A DNA stretch of 64,000 bases from Siphonodentalium dalli (taxonomy: Eukaryota; Mollusca; Scaphopoda; Gadilida; Siphonodentaliidae), in NCBI GenBank assembly GCA_032622095.1, contig CP136061.1, positions 22,012,991 through 22,076,990 on the forward strand, given 5' to 3'. The notes under the pieces are model-generated. The model saw only the letters and a program-made list of their open reading frames with translations, did no database searches and was not told the origin of the DNA. The position numbers and the translations under genes are program-made. Of the stretch, positions 1 through 13,100 are shown one piece after another; position 1 is the first letter of the stretch; each line of letters starts with the position of its first letter.

Positions 1-699
1 AAATATGGAGTCTTTATGTTCACTTCACGACCCTAATAACTCTAATAATACCCAAACATAATTGTGAGAGGATAGCAGCATTTTATATCGTAATTGTGGG
101 AGAATGACAGGATTTTATTTCATATTTTTCGGGTTTTTAAAAATGCCAACAATATTTATCAAACTGAAACGAAACGAAATCATGAAAACTTTTACTGCGC
201 TCTATTAGTAATCCCGTTTGAAATTTAATATGCTTCACAAATGAATTTGTTTTAAAATTTCTTCCACCAAACTCCATAGAGGGAGTGATGAACTGACACA
301 TTGTGAGAGCTGTGAGTTGTAATCTTCATTGTAAGGTGTGGTAATCACGGTAATCTAAAAATCACAACAACCGGATTAACACTTGAGGCCCGATGATGTT
401 TTCACAGCTGCCAGTAATCAGACTCCGTTGTCAACATGCTTCCAGATTGGAGCAATACAGGTGTTAATTGTTTTATAACACCCTGATAGTGGAGTATTGT
501 TTGCAATCATAGTTGACAGTTGTAAACCAAGTAATTATCATAAATTAATTGGGGCATTCTGCCGATTTTCGTCAGTCAACTTTGGAATTTTGAGGGCGAC
601 TTGAACTTCGCCCGACCTCAAAAATAAGGCGAAGCGGACAGGCGCTAGGGCGACTTCTTCGCCCACGTCGCCCACGTCGCCCTCTCGGCTGGTCCCTGG

Positions 700-751
700 A
701 TATAGATCCCAAAATTACTCTACTATAATATTGATCTAGTAGGTACTAGTA
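700..751. repeat. Direct repeat, copy 1 (partner at 2345-2398)
   Basis: About 50 bp starting at the ATAGATCCCAAAATTACTCT motif recurs almost unchanged at 2345-2398. The two copies bracket a 1.6-kb block holding a Fold-C palindrome, a TTAA MITE and the 48-bp minisatellite. Confidence 0.75.
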
Positions 752-765
752 CATATACATGTAAC

Positions 766-990
766 ATGTGCTATCTGAACGATGCAAAAAAACATAGTAA
801 TTATAATGAAAAATGAATTTATGACTGGAGTCATAAATTCATTTTCATTATAATTACCATGTTGTTTTCATCGTTCATAGAGTACACAGGTTGCACTAAT
901 CCATAGCTCAAATTCATTCATTTGTTGCGTATATTCTGTGGAGTATAAAAGAGATGGTCCCATAAATGGCAGGATTTAGTGTATAGTATC
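766..990. mobile_element. Fold-C palindromic MITE, left-truncated copy
   Basis: This is an imperfect palindrome centred near 825: one arm reads into a TAATTATAATGAAAA motif and the other returns its complement. The right half, through a GGTCCCATAAATGGC motif and GTGTATAGTA, matches the copies at 27492-27660 and 29928-30208. The outer left end is missing. Confidence 0.6.
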
Positions 991-993
991 TCT

Positions 994-1447
994 TTAACCC
1001 TTTACCCAACAAAACGGCCAAAAACGCCCAAATAAAGCTTCAACAGCCTAAAATACCCTGTGCCAATGCATTCTCTTATATATGCGAGTCGACCATAGGT
1101 CGCCTCGCATATATAAGAGAATGCATTGGCCTAATAATGTTTTATCATTTTTTTTAAATAAAAGTTTCTTACAATTTTTAGGACATAAAATAAAAAACAT
1201 CCATTACCCTGCAGGGAGCCCCACACATATATAGAAGCATATAGAAGAGTGTCGTCTGCTCATGTTTGTCTGGGGCTCTGTATGGGTGAAATTATAAAAT
1301 TGTTAAAGAATACAAGAAAAAATTATTAAAATTGTAAAAAATTGTTAGGCCAATGCATTCTCTTATATATGCGAGGCGACCTATGGTCGACTCGCATATA
1401 TAAGAGAATGCATTGGCAAAGGGCCGTTCTGTTGGGTAAAGGGTTAA
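994..1447. mobile_element. Fold-P piggyBac-like MITE (TTAA-flanked)
   Basis: The element is bounded by TTAA on both sides. Its inverted ends read CCCTTTACCCAACA and TGTTGGGTAAAGGG. It contains two near-perfect hairpins of about 69 nt built on CCAATGCATTCTCTTATATA. TTAA duplication plus CCC/GGG ends is the piggyBac signature. There is no transposase, so it is non-autonomous. An AT-rich spacer separates the hairpins. Confidence 0.8.
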
Positions 1448-1610
1448 GCAGCCACAAACCTTGTTTTAATTAATAAAAACAATATGATTTCTGGTGACGC
1501 TGTGTAACAAATATTGTAAACAATAGCCACATAGGCGGCACTGACATTTTGGTTGCAGTCAGAAATCTGCCAAAATAACTAAATTCACACCTTGGGTGCA
1601 TTCTGCAAAT

Positions 1611-2282
1611 ATCAAACTAGGTCCAGGCTTGGACCATTCTAATGTATACCTTTATAATATCAGACTATGTCCAGGCTTGGACCATTCCAATGTATACCTT
1701 TATAATATCAGACTATGTCCAGGCTTGGACCATTCCAATGTATACCTTTATAATATCAGACTATGTCCAGGCTTGGACCATTCCAATGTATACCTTTATA
1801 ATATCAGACTATGTCCAGGCTTGGACCATTCCAATGTATACCTTTATAATATCAGACTAGGTCCAGGCTTGGACCATTCCAATGTATACCTTTATAATAT
1901 CAGACTAGGTCCAGGCTTGGACCATTCCAATGTATACCTTTATAATATCAGACTAGGTCCAGTCTTGGACCATTCCAATGTATACCTTTATAATATCAGA
2001 CTAGGTCCAGACTTGGACCATTCCAATGTATACCTTTATAATATCAGACTAGGTCCAGGCTTGGACCATTCCAATGTATACCTTTATAATATCAGACTAG
2101 GTCCAGGCTTGGACCATTCCAATGTATACCTTTATAATATCAGACTAGGTCCAGTCTTGGACCATTCCAATGTATACCTTTATAATATCAGACTAGGTCC
2201 AGTCTTGGACCATTCCAATGTATACCTTTATAATATCAGACTAGGTCCAGTCTTGGACCATTCCAATGTATACCTTTATAAT
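1611..2282. repeat. 48-bp minisatellite, 14 copies
   Basis: Fourteen tandem copies of a 48-bp unit containing CCATTCCAATGTATACC. The length is a multiple of three and no unit has a stop in one frame, so the array reads as a 229-codon ORF (1596-2285) of a repeated 16-residue unit with core LDHSNVYLYN. Variation lies mainly at two adjacent codons (C or G, then G, V or D). It sits inside an AASS intron and has no splice support, so the ORF is an artefact of the period. Confidence 0.9.
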
Positions 2283-2344
2283 TGAAAATAAATATTTTAA
2301 TGTTTTCTTGAAGCAGGGAATATTCACATAATAGTACATGTATC

Positions 2345-2398
2345 CTATAGATCCCAAAATTACTCTACTATAATATTGATCTAGTCGGTGCTAGTACA
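2345..2398. repeat. Direct repeat, copy 2 (partner at 700-751)
   Basis: Second copy of the ATAGATCCC... segment at 700-751, with only a few differences. Confidence 0.75.
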
Positions 2399-3073
2399 TC
2401 TACTTCAGATGCCAATTTAGACTAGTTTGGATAGGCCTACTGAGTGAACTGAACAAATATTAAAACACCATTTGTCAATGTACGATGTAATGACCATTGT
2501 TGTAAAATCAGGATTTTCTTATATAACACATGACCCGTAGGCTGCAGGGTTTTCACTTTATTATTTTGTTCATCATCACCCTCATCAACAAGATTCTAAT
2601 TGGGCCCAGTTTTCCGTGTAAATAATAAAAAAAAATTCACCCTTTCTTTTGGCAATTTGGCCATGTGTCTTTTGTGCTTTGAAGTTTAATTAGTTCCATC
2701 TTTTTTTTTTCCAGTTTAGGTAAATAAGAAATAAAATAATTCAATTTGGAAAAACCCCAATCTCTTAAAATTGATCGCAACAGTAAAAAATGTAGACCGG
2801 AACACATGCGAAACAAACTTCTCAGTGAATTTTTTTACCACTCGTTGATGACCTTTATCCATGCTCTATTTATCATCATTTTTCAACAAAAATCGCCCCT
2901 TCATACGCTTGTATTTTGTGCACAATTTCGTAATTTGGGCTCATCGTTTATCGGCTCTAATTTGGGGGAATTTAAAAACCTTTAACCTTTGTAGTCACAT
3001 ACATGTAGTGTTCACGTAAATCTGAGTTTGATCTCCACTATTGGTGCATGCCTAATTTAAAATTATATTTCAG

Positions 3074-3203
3074 TGTCGGAGTTCAAGAATGATCTGGATA
3101 AGATAACAGCACATGTTCCGAGTGTCGATGGAATCATACTAGACTTTGAAAGGAACAATGACGAAGTGGAAAAGCTGGTGAGGCAGAATGACGTAGTTGT
3201 CAG
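3074..3203 (+). CDS. AASS: AASS exon a
   Basis: The acceptor is TTTCAG and the donor GTATGT. It starts with two bases completing a Val codon and encodes [11 protein letters not shown]... to NDVVV. It ends with AG, which joins T of the next exon to make Ser. A fold-back MITE begins 14 bases into the intron. Confidence 0.88.
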
Positions 3204-6200
3204 GTATGTTTGCCATCAAGCCTTGAAATAGTGTGTCTGTCATTTGCAGAATGAGGTCCCCAGAGGGTGAATTTAGTGATGCTAGCCCGCTATGTGGGGT
3301 AGCATCACTAAATTCACCCTCTGGGGACCTCATTCTGCAAATGACAGACACCCTATTTCAAGGCTTGTTTGCCATAGAGAATAATAGCTGATTCAGCATC
3401 TTACATGAAATAGGGAAAATGTTTTTGAATCAATATGAACAGGGATCATGGAAAGGAGAATATTAAAAGCAATATTGATTTTTATCACATAATTTGCACA
3501 TAAAAGCAGTTTCATAACTATCGGTAAGACACACGTTTAATATCAGTGCTTGTGATGATGTCACGCCGTTCTATAAATGACTTGAGATCGCTGCGGCTTA
3601 TGATTGTTGTTTTCGATGAATACTTTGCATTTGTTTGATCATGTGATAAAAGGTATCTCACACTCCTATTTTATATGTAATTTATCAACCTTGTCCAAAA
3701 CTAAATTGTATTTGAGCCCCGGTAAACCTCGGCTCAAATCGAATTTAGTGAACTTGGTTTATAAATTCGGTATAAAATAGAAACTCATGTGCAATCCTCT
3801 ATATATGATATAGCTCATTATTCCCGAGGTATACTGAATTACGGTCCAATTGAGCAGATATCTCAGCCAATGGAAGTCCAATCTCATTGAAATTTGGTTT
3901 GGATATTCATATTTACGAGAGTTTTCAAAGGAGTGTCAAACGGTGTTGTTCCATTGTTCCATCCTTGAGTAGTTCTTTGTTTATTTTGATATTTTGTCAG
4001 TCTGCATAAATAGCTCAGCTATGAGTTCAATTGCTTTAAAATTTGGGTTCCATTTTTCCCAGTTTTCATCCATTTGCACAGAGAGTTATATTATATAGTT
4101 CTAGCTTATAACTTTTTAGTTCAACTTGATAAAGTCAAGTTTGAGCTATTGCTATGGGTTGCTATCTGCCATCTGTGTGTTGTCCGTGAACAATAATGAT
4201 GTTCAATAAAAAACATGGCTGACAGCAGCCATCTTGGATTTTACTCTTGCACGACTGAATTATTCAGCATGCCCTACAGCTAACATCTTTCATCCAATTG
4301 ATCCCAAACTTCATATGGCGTTTCAGGTTGATCTCTGGTGTCATTTAAACATTTAAACTTTCCGTATTCCTTATCGCGCCATTGACTGTAATGTATGACC
4401 CTATCCCCTCTCCAAGTTGAGCTAAAGTGTCATTGTCACTTTCATTGCCACAGTTGTGCTGTTTGCCCATGTTTAAATTTAGCATCGTGTGGGTATGTCG
4501 ACATCTGGTGTCAACACTGAGTTTAGTGTGCCTGTCATTTGCAGAATGAGGTCCCCAGAGGGTGAATAATTTAGTGATGCTACCCTGCACAGCAGGCTAG
4601 CATCACCAAATTCACCCTCTTGGGACCTCATTCTGCATTGCCTCATCTGCTATGGGAGACATAGACTAGATTGAAGTTCCCAAATGATGAATATTGTGAT
4701 GTATACCCATTGGGAACCTCGATTATGCAATGTGTCGTCTGCCAATTTGGGGATATAGAGAAACTAAACTAAATTAAAAAAGAAATATAATCTAAGTTTC
4801 TCTAGAAATTTGATAATAAACAAACTTTCTAGAGAAAATGACGCCTAGGCAGAATGAGGTCCCCAGAGGGTGAATTTAGTGATGCTAGCCTGCTATGCAG
4901 AATAGCATCACTAACTTCACCCTCTGGGGACCTCATTCTGCAAATGACAGATACGCTATAATCAGGCTTGTGTTAAGGGGTCGATTACTTAGGGCATTAC
5001 TGTAGTTGATAAGAATGTTTTTGTCTTGTTTTAGTTTGCTGCCGTACTATCATCACCCCGTTGTCGCCAAGATGTGTATCCAGCATAAGGTGCACATGGT
5101 GACAGCTAGCTACGTCTCTCCGGCTATGCAGAGCCTTGACCAAGCGTAAGTCTGTTGTGTCAAAAATAATTTTGAGTATATTTAATCTCCATGCTATATG
5201 AATTAATCTCTTGACTGCTGAATGATGTCATGTGCTGGGCCGTTGACATTCTTGAAATTTTGCAACAGAAAAATTTAATGGAAATGTCGCGTAAACCATC
5301 CAACTGACTTCATGCAAAGGCTATTATCATACAAAATCCTTGAACATCGTACATTGTCAGAAATTTTGAGATACACTTGTCTAGTTGCACTAATTTCTGA
5401 GTTCCCAATGATGAATGATGGCCACATACTAGTGCGTTGTAGTAGGTTCGTAGGTACGAGTGACCATATAGCACACGATGTGACTTTTTACACCTGTAAT
5501 AGTGACAGACGTCATAGCAGCGAAGAGGTTAAGTTTGAACCCTAATTTGATCAGTTTTCTCTAGAGTACAAGTTCATTATATATACATTTTAATTGGTTT
5601 ATAATATATCTAACAGGTCATCCTAGGTAGCACAGAGGCTGATATTCAGCTCCTATATGTATATACCAATGCAAAAACAGATCTGATTTTTCCCAATTTT
5701 AACCTAAAAATTCCTAATCACATTGTTAGAGTTTCATCTAGTGTAAACTGTTGGTTCATTAATGAGTCATTACCCTAATTAACTGCCGAAAGTAGGCCCA
5801 CAAAGCTCTTCCAATCCAGATACAAATGCCCCATAACACCATAATATAAAACAATAAGACACAAAACCGCACTACCGTGAAAATAGGAAGCTTTAAACAA
5901 GAGTGAACGAAGTCTGTCAAGCTAATGGGACAAAGTACAATTGTAAACTGAAGCTTTTTTTGTTGGGGTATGGTTAAATATAATCTGAATCTGACCCCCA
6001 TGTGTAGTTCAAGTTGTCTGATAGGAATATCATAGAAGGTGTAACCTTAGTATGAATATACTCAATTGAATTTTTTAACTGCCGCAAACAATGATAATTT
6101 GTGGGAAGATGATGGATTATTTTAGAATGGTAGCTTGATCTTCATTTACAACATGGGTCTCTTTATGATTGTGGGACTCTTTATGATTGTGGGACTGCTA

Positions 6201-9200
6201 TTGCAAATGATTTGTTTTGTAGGGCTGTTGATGCTAACATAACAATCATGAATGAAGTGGGAGTGGATCCGGGGATTGATCATATGCTGGCTATAGAGTG
6301 CTTTGATGAAATCAAACATTCCGGCGGCCATGTAAGTATAGAAGTGTAAATTAGTGCTTTGATGAAATCAAACATTTCGGCAGCCATGTAAGTATAGAAT
6401 ATGTTGGTGATTTGAGTGATTTTTTTGTCCGTTTCGTCTCTCCGATCCACTCATCCGTCCAGATATCTTAAACACCGGTTGTCCGATCAGAATGAAATTT
6501 GGTATGGGGATGTTCACTATTACCAGGGCATTCGTGGCACCTCTAGCAGTCAGAGGGAAAAAACATTACGAATTGTTCATCGTAAAAGCATTGAGTCGTA
6601 TGTTCAATGTAAAGAGAAGAGGCAAGCCACACATTGGCTAGTTTATCTGGCATCCGGGAGTAAAAATATTGTAAAATATTCTTTCCAATTCGTTTTAAAA
6701 GGAATTTTCTCCATAGTGTAGAAGCCATCACCCGGTGCAGGGTTAAAAAATCCCGACGAGAACCCGAATTACTCGAATGAGCATGAAGCTCCAACAAGAA
6801 AAGGCATCGTTTTTTTATGCAAAAAAAACGACATTTGTTCTGAGTGATTCTCGTAAAAAAAAAAAAAAATAGTTTATTTGTTATTGAAATTATCCATCCA
6901 CGGAGCACTGTTATTGACAAGACAGTATTGTAGAATAAAGTATTGTTGATCAATTGTGAAGACGTAATTCCGAAAAATTGGAAACAAGTGTTATTGCACG
7001 AAATTAGGAAACGGCGCATTGTCATTCAAACATATCGTAAAGAGAACGTTCATTAAAAGTGAACAGATGAAAATTGCGACTTATCTTGCGAAGTAGAAGA
7101 AATTAAAAGGACCGTAAACTTACATGTCATCGTTTTTATAGCGAAAGGACTGTCACATGATCGGTCAGAAGTTGAACCTAATTGGGTTTGACCGTGCGCG
7201 TACTGTTGGTACTTCGTACCGATTTTAAAAAACTTCTTCTAGAATATTGCAAGCAAGAAATATATAACCATTAGTTCATTCAGTATCCAAGATACTTATT
7301 AGGAGATACATATTTTGGGTAAAAAATATTTTTTTTTTTAGATTTTTCGTTCTAGCATTATTCGAATTTGGTAGGAATGTTCACTACTATCAGGGCAATC
7401 AATTGAGTGTTCAATCGTTTATTTCCCATTTTCCATTCTAGAGGTATTCATCTTTGTTTTTTTGGAAGTGTTGGTTTTTTGTCCGTATCTTCACCACCAG
7501 TTGATGGATATCAATGAAATTTGGTATGGCTGTTTACTACATTGATGGCAATCAATTGAGAGTTTTCAATCGTTTTATTCATGTTTTTCATTCTATAGTT
7601 ATATTTATCTTTGTTTATATGAAAATTTTAGTTTTTTTTCCCATCCGAGGAGATATCTCAACCATAGTTTATCATTTCGAATTTGCCAGTATAGCCGGTG
7701 CTCACCTCTTGTTTTTTCAATAAAAATTGAATCGCTCATAATATATAAGAAAATTTATGGAATTATGTACCAATCACAGTTTAGCTGTAGTGAATATAAT
7801 GCATTGCATTGTTTTCAGATATCATCTTTTGAGTCATGGTGCGGTGGATTACCTGCACCAGAACACTCCGACTCTCCTCTCTTCTACAAATTCAGGTGGG
7901 TTCAAATAATTATTGTACCCCAAAAAAAATTGGGTGACTATGGAAATGAGCGGTGTCCATCCGAAACTTCTGTTGTCTGGATAATAACTTGAATAGTAGT
8001 CGACAGATTTTGTTGAAACTTGGTGTGTGGCCTTCATATGAGAAATTCCCAAATCTACTTCAACTTTTGATCCGATCCGAACATTTCTGGTGGAGTTATG
8101 CCCTTTCAAATTTTAGAATTTGCTGATTATTTTGTAGTCGGATGAGTTATGCCTATTTTTCGACTTATAATTTGCCAGATTATTATTCTGGTATCCAGTA
8201 ACATAGACAATTGGAAGCAAAGTTTGATTCAATGTTTGTTCCCAAAATCAAATTTTTCATTTCTAAAAAAAGTCAAAGGCACCTTATTCGGGGAACATGT
8301 AGCCCAGTGGCCATTTATATAAAAAGAAAGGTTGGATATGATGACTCAGAATAGATAGAAAGGTTTGTCATTAATAATATTAACATTAGTGTCACAATCC
8401 TGTTTGCACGTCCTTATCTGCGAAGATTTCATTTTGATTAACACAGAATCCGTGTCAAATGCCAACACTAAGATCTCTGTCAACATCGGGGCTAAATGGA
8501 AAATTGATGTTCCATCCCAAAGAGACATCCATGTGCCTCTTGATCAAGCCTTGAAATAGTGTGTCTGTCATTTGCAGAATGAGGTTCTGCATACTATTTG
8601 TAATGGATGTTAACATTGACATGTAAATAGGAACAAGTCATTTTGGGGTTATTCGGCCAAAAAAACATGGCTGCCAGTGGCCATCTTGGATTTAAAAATT
8701 CAATCCATTTGCATGGGCTACAGGCTATACTGTTTGTCTGATCATCATGAAATTTTTGATTTATGTTAATATTGACATTCTAATGTGTTTTAAGCCAAAC
8801 TCATTGCAATAACAGTCAAAAAGACTTGCAAGAAAAAAACATCATACATGCCCGGAAAAATATTCCCCCTCCCCTGACAACAATGGAAATAAAACAGATA
8901 ACAGTCACGAGTTTTGTATGGTATTCATCGAATCCTCTCATTAACCATCATGATGGGATCTGCGCGGGTGCAGCATTAAGGATCCGGTGCCAGTGCATTC
9001 TCTTATATATTGACACAGGGTTTTCACAAATTTCAGGAAGCGCCAGTCATGGAAGAGTTAATTCACACCAATAATACAGATTAAATAGTCAATCTATGGA
9101 TTGGATTTCCGGTTTCATCAAACACTGCATGCTATATCAAATTCTGGATTGGTCAAAACTGCTATGACCAAATTCACCCTCTGGGAACCTAATTCTGTTT

Positions 9201-10051
9201 AGACAATTTATCTTCTGCAAATTAGGGGATATAGACAGAAAGGAAAAAGTAACTAAAACAATGTTAATTTGAGACTGCAGATACTTCCCAGAAGATGAGG
9301 TCTGAGCAGAATGGGTCCCCAGAGGGTGAATTTGGTGATGCTAGCCTGCTCTGGTGACCTCATATTGCAAATGAGACGCACTATTTCACAAGATAAAATG
9401 TTAGCCAGCTGATAGGCGCTTAAAATGTTTGTAATTCTTTTCCTTTATCTTTTTCAGCTGGTTTCCGAAAGGAGTGCTTATGAACTGCTTGAGTGACGCG
9501 AAGTATCTCCTAGATGGAGAGGTTTGTTATTAATAGTTTAGCATTACTGCAATAATCCTGGTATGCTGGTCATTCACTATGAAAATTTTATTTTGAAATA
9601 AAATAGGACCAGAGTTAAATGCTGCTGTGATAAATTTTCACCACTTCATACAGTAATGCCCTAAGTAATCTACTCTTTAACCACAGCAGAATTATTGGTA
9701 ACTCTTCAGGATTTAGTCAGTGAGAGCTTTCCGATGAATGGCAACAAGCTATATTTCTGACTAAATCCTGAAACGTTACCCATAATTCTGCTGTGGTTAA
9801 GGAGTCGATTACTTAGGGCATTACTGTAGTAGTGTTGAAATGATTAGTTGAGTAGTCAGCGTCGACACAAAATGGTGAAAATCAGTTACATAATTACCCG
9901 TCGACTCAACGCCCAAATTACTGAGAAATATAGTATAAGTTTCATTGGTAATATACGTTCTATACATGGACATAATTAGCATCATAAGGGTACATAAAAA
10001 AACAGATAAGTTGACTATCCGTGATTACACTATTATAAAATCACATCTATG

Positions 10052-10103
<52 letters not shown>

Positions 10104-13100
10104 GATGTTAATAAATACATAGTCATTATAAATTTTTCTGAGGGGGATATTTGAATGGGTTCCATCTATCTGTCTGTCGGGCCATCCATCCATCCCAAAA
10201 AATTGTCCAGGGGTTATTTCAAACAATTATCAACGGATTTGAAATATTTCACAAACTAGGCTCGGCCAGACATTTTCATCAGAGTTACAGCCCATTGATT
10301 ATCATTTTTTTTATGTTTAGCACCTATGAAATGTTGTTCGGGGGTATTTGAACAATTATCAAGGTATTTCAAAGATTTTTGTATGCTAGTTCACAAAATG
10401 AGTATCTGAAATGAGTTCGCAAACTGGGCTGACCGTACATTTTAACAGAGTTACAGCCCCTTTGATTGTAATTTTTTGGCGTTTAGCGCCCAGGAAAAGT
10501 TGTCCGGGTTTCACGATCAACAGATTTGAAAGATTTTTGGTATGTAAGTTCACAAAAGGAGTATCTGAAATGAGTTAGCAAACAAGACACGGCCGTACAT
10601 TTACGGCCCTTGGTTTGTAATTTTTTGGGATTTAACACCCAGGAAGAGTTGATCAGGGGTTATTTCGAACAATTATCAACGGATTTGAAAGATTTTTGGT
10701 ATGTGACTTCACAAAAGGAGTATCTGAAACAAGTTCGCAAACTACGCATTTAGCACCCAGGAAAAGTTGCCCGTCCAGGGTTTGTTTCGAACTTCTATCA
10801 ACGGATTTGAAAGATTTTGGCCTATGTGTTCAAAAGAGGAGTTTCTGAAACAAGATTACAAACTGGGCCTGGCCGTACATTTTCACCAGAGTTACCGCCC
10901 TTTGATTGTCATTTTTTGGCATTTAGGACCCACACAAAGTTGTTCCAGAGTTTATTTCAAACAATTATCAGCTGATGTTTGGTATGTGAAGGAGTTTTTT
11001 CAAACTAGTTCACAAACCAGGCCCGGCCATACATTTTTACCAGAGTTGCAGCCCTTTGATTGTAAATTTTTGGTGTTTCAATTTAAATTTTAAGCCGAAC
11101 TAAAACAAATATTAACCAATCTCAAACAAATATTAACTGATTTCAATTATTTTTTAGCATATTTTAAAAATGTCCATCCTCAACATTGCCCACCATTGGT
11201 GACGTCTTGTTTCAACTCATCTATTAGACTGTTGGAAGCTGGGAGCATTCAAGTTATCTGAAAGTCTGTCTATGTCACTAGCATCGATGGCAATGCAAAC
11301 TAACATCACTTCACCGCTGAAGATTATGCCCAAATTATTCTGCTTAGTCTTTGTCCAACAGAAAACATGATACTGTTGCGGGCGATAAATATTGCTAAAT
11401 GTGCATTTTTATATGAATTTACAGAACTACAACAACAAACAGCTGTGAAAACTTGCTGTCAGATATGAAACGAATAGGTGCGTGGTATCTGTTGGATGAT
11501 GATCGGCTGGATTTTCAGGTTATATGTACATGTTATATGTTTGATTGGTGTCGACTGGTCTACTACTAATCTAGTCGACTACAAAATTCCCTACTTGTCT
11601 CAACACTACACATAGGCACTTTGTATGAAGACGAAACTCCTTTTATGTGTAAAATATTTTGTTTTCTTCTGTTTTGTTCATTCCACAGTCTAAATAAATT
11701 CATACAATAAATACACAGCTCGACATGAGTGTGTTAATGTGTTTGTTGATACGGCACAAGCATTAGCATGGAAGAATAGAAAGAGAGGCTTGATGGCACA
11801 AGTGCCGTATCAACAAACCCATTATCACACGTGTCGTTCTATGTTCATTAGACGTCACCTGTCCTAGAATCTGTACATTAAAAAAATACAGGCTTACATG
11901 GTTTATTTAGGCACATGCAGGGCTTGTTTTGTCATGTGTGCTGATGCTTTTATTTTATAGTTCTGGTTTCATGGTTGAGGTGAATGTCATTTTACATCAA
12001 CGAGACGCGTATGGAATGTACATGCATATGGAATGTAGGTTCCATACGGATCTGTAAATATGGAACAGCAATAACACTTTACTTCTAGGAACAAGCGTGT
12101 AATAATATGGTTTAACCCTTCAATGACTGGAGCTTCCTGAAATTTTGTGAAAACCCTGTGCCAATGCATTCTCTTATTTATGCAAGTCTCCCATGGGGAG
12201 AATGCACTGAGAATGCTCTGTCACAGGATATTTAATGCTGCACTAGCGCACTGCTGTCATGAAAGGGTTAAAACTATAAAGGGTTCTGTTTTATTCAATT
12301 TAGAAGATGCTCTCTCTATTAAAAGGGTGTGTATGAATGTGGACTCGCAATGTCAATATGTGTTAACCTAGCACATGCATTTGAATCCCGCTCTCTGCCA
12401 TTGAAATTGATTGATTGTGAAATCTGCATTGGTAGCTTTGGGCCGCTACATCACACTCTTGGGTGACTCGCACATTAACCCTTTACCCAACAAACCGGCC
12501 AAAACCGGCCAAATAAAGCTTCAACAGCCTAACATATCTTCGGTCTGTCTCAATAGAACCATACACATATGGATATCATTGGAACCGGCTCCTTGACCAC
12601 ATTGTGATAGTTACAGTTATGCCCTGTGCCAATGCATTCTCTTATATATGCGAGTCGACCATAGGTCGCCTCGCATATATAAGAGAATGCATTGGCCTAA
12701 AAAAAAACTTTTTTTAACACTTTTTACCATTTTTTCTTACATTCTTTAACAATTTTATAATTTTTAATGTGTTAAGCCAATGCATTCTCTTATATATGCG
12801 AGGCGACCTATGGTCGACTCGCATATATAAGAGAATGCATTGGCACAGGGCCGTTCTGTTGGGTAAAGGGTTAACCATGTACCTGGTCCGGAGTTGATGG
12901 ATATAGTCAGTATGCTAATCCTGATGTGCCCATTAGCTGCTCTGATTGCATGCGCCTAAATAAGGAAGGGGTAATCAATCCCCTATGAACGGGTTAATTA
13001 TGATGTAAAGCACATTATAACTAATTTCCTGTTGATGTGCCTCATAAATACATCGTTTAATATTATCAGCATTTTCTTTCCAGGTTGTTGAGATCGAATC

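Larger units (their letters stand above)
1..3073 (+). other. AASS intron (3' part), repeat-filled
   Basis: I see no coding exon before 3074. The upstream AASS exons, which should encode the lysine-ketoglutarate reductase half and the NAD-binding glycine-rich loop, lie left of the window. The stretch holds a Fold-C palindrome, a TTAA-flanked MITE, a 48-bp minisatellite and a duplicated segment, each listed separately. A GC-richer patch with GGCGA/TCGCC repeats at about 590-690 looks like the end of a DNA transposon, but I could not find its partner. From 2400 to 3073 I see only AT-rich unique DNA. Confidence 0.7.

Noticed and set aside
1596-2285. 229-codon ORF as a protein-coding gene
   Set aside because: It is the reading of a 48-bp minisatellite within an AASS intron, with no splice sites or start context supporting a gene.
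3139-3351. Minus-strand 70-codon ORF and similar ORFs in other Fold-A copies
   Set aside because: The same peptide ([12 protein letters not shown] type) appears wherever a Fold-A hairpin occurs; it is palindrome read-through.
5759-7025. ORFs of 80-160 codons in AASS introns
   Set aside because: They are in AT-rich repeat DNA, several overlap each other on opposite strands, and none has splice or family support.
11425-11518. Possible AASS exon (open frame of 31 codons between TTTACAG and a GTTATA donor)
   Set aside because: Exons e and f join directly in the family alignment (LLDG-E then VVEIE). This segment would add 94 bases and break the frame.
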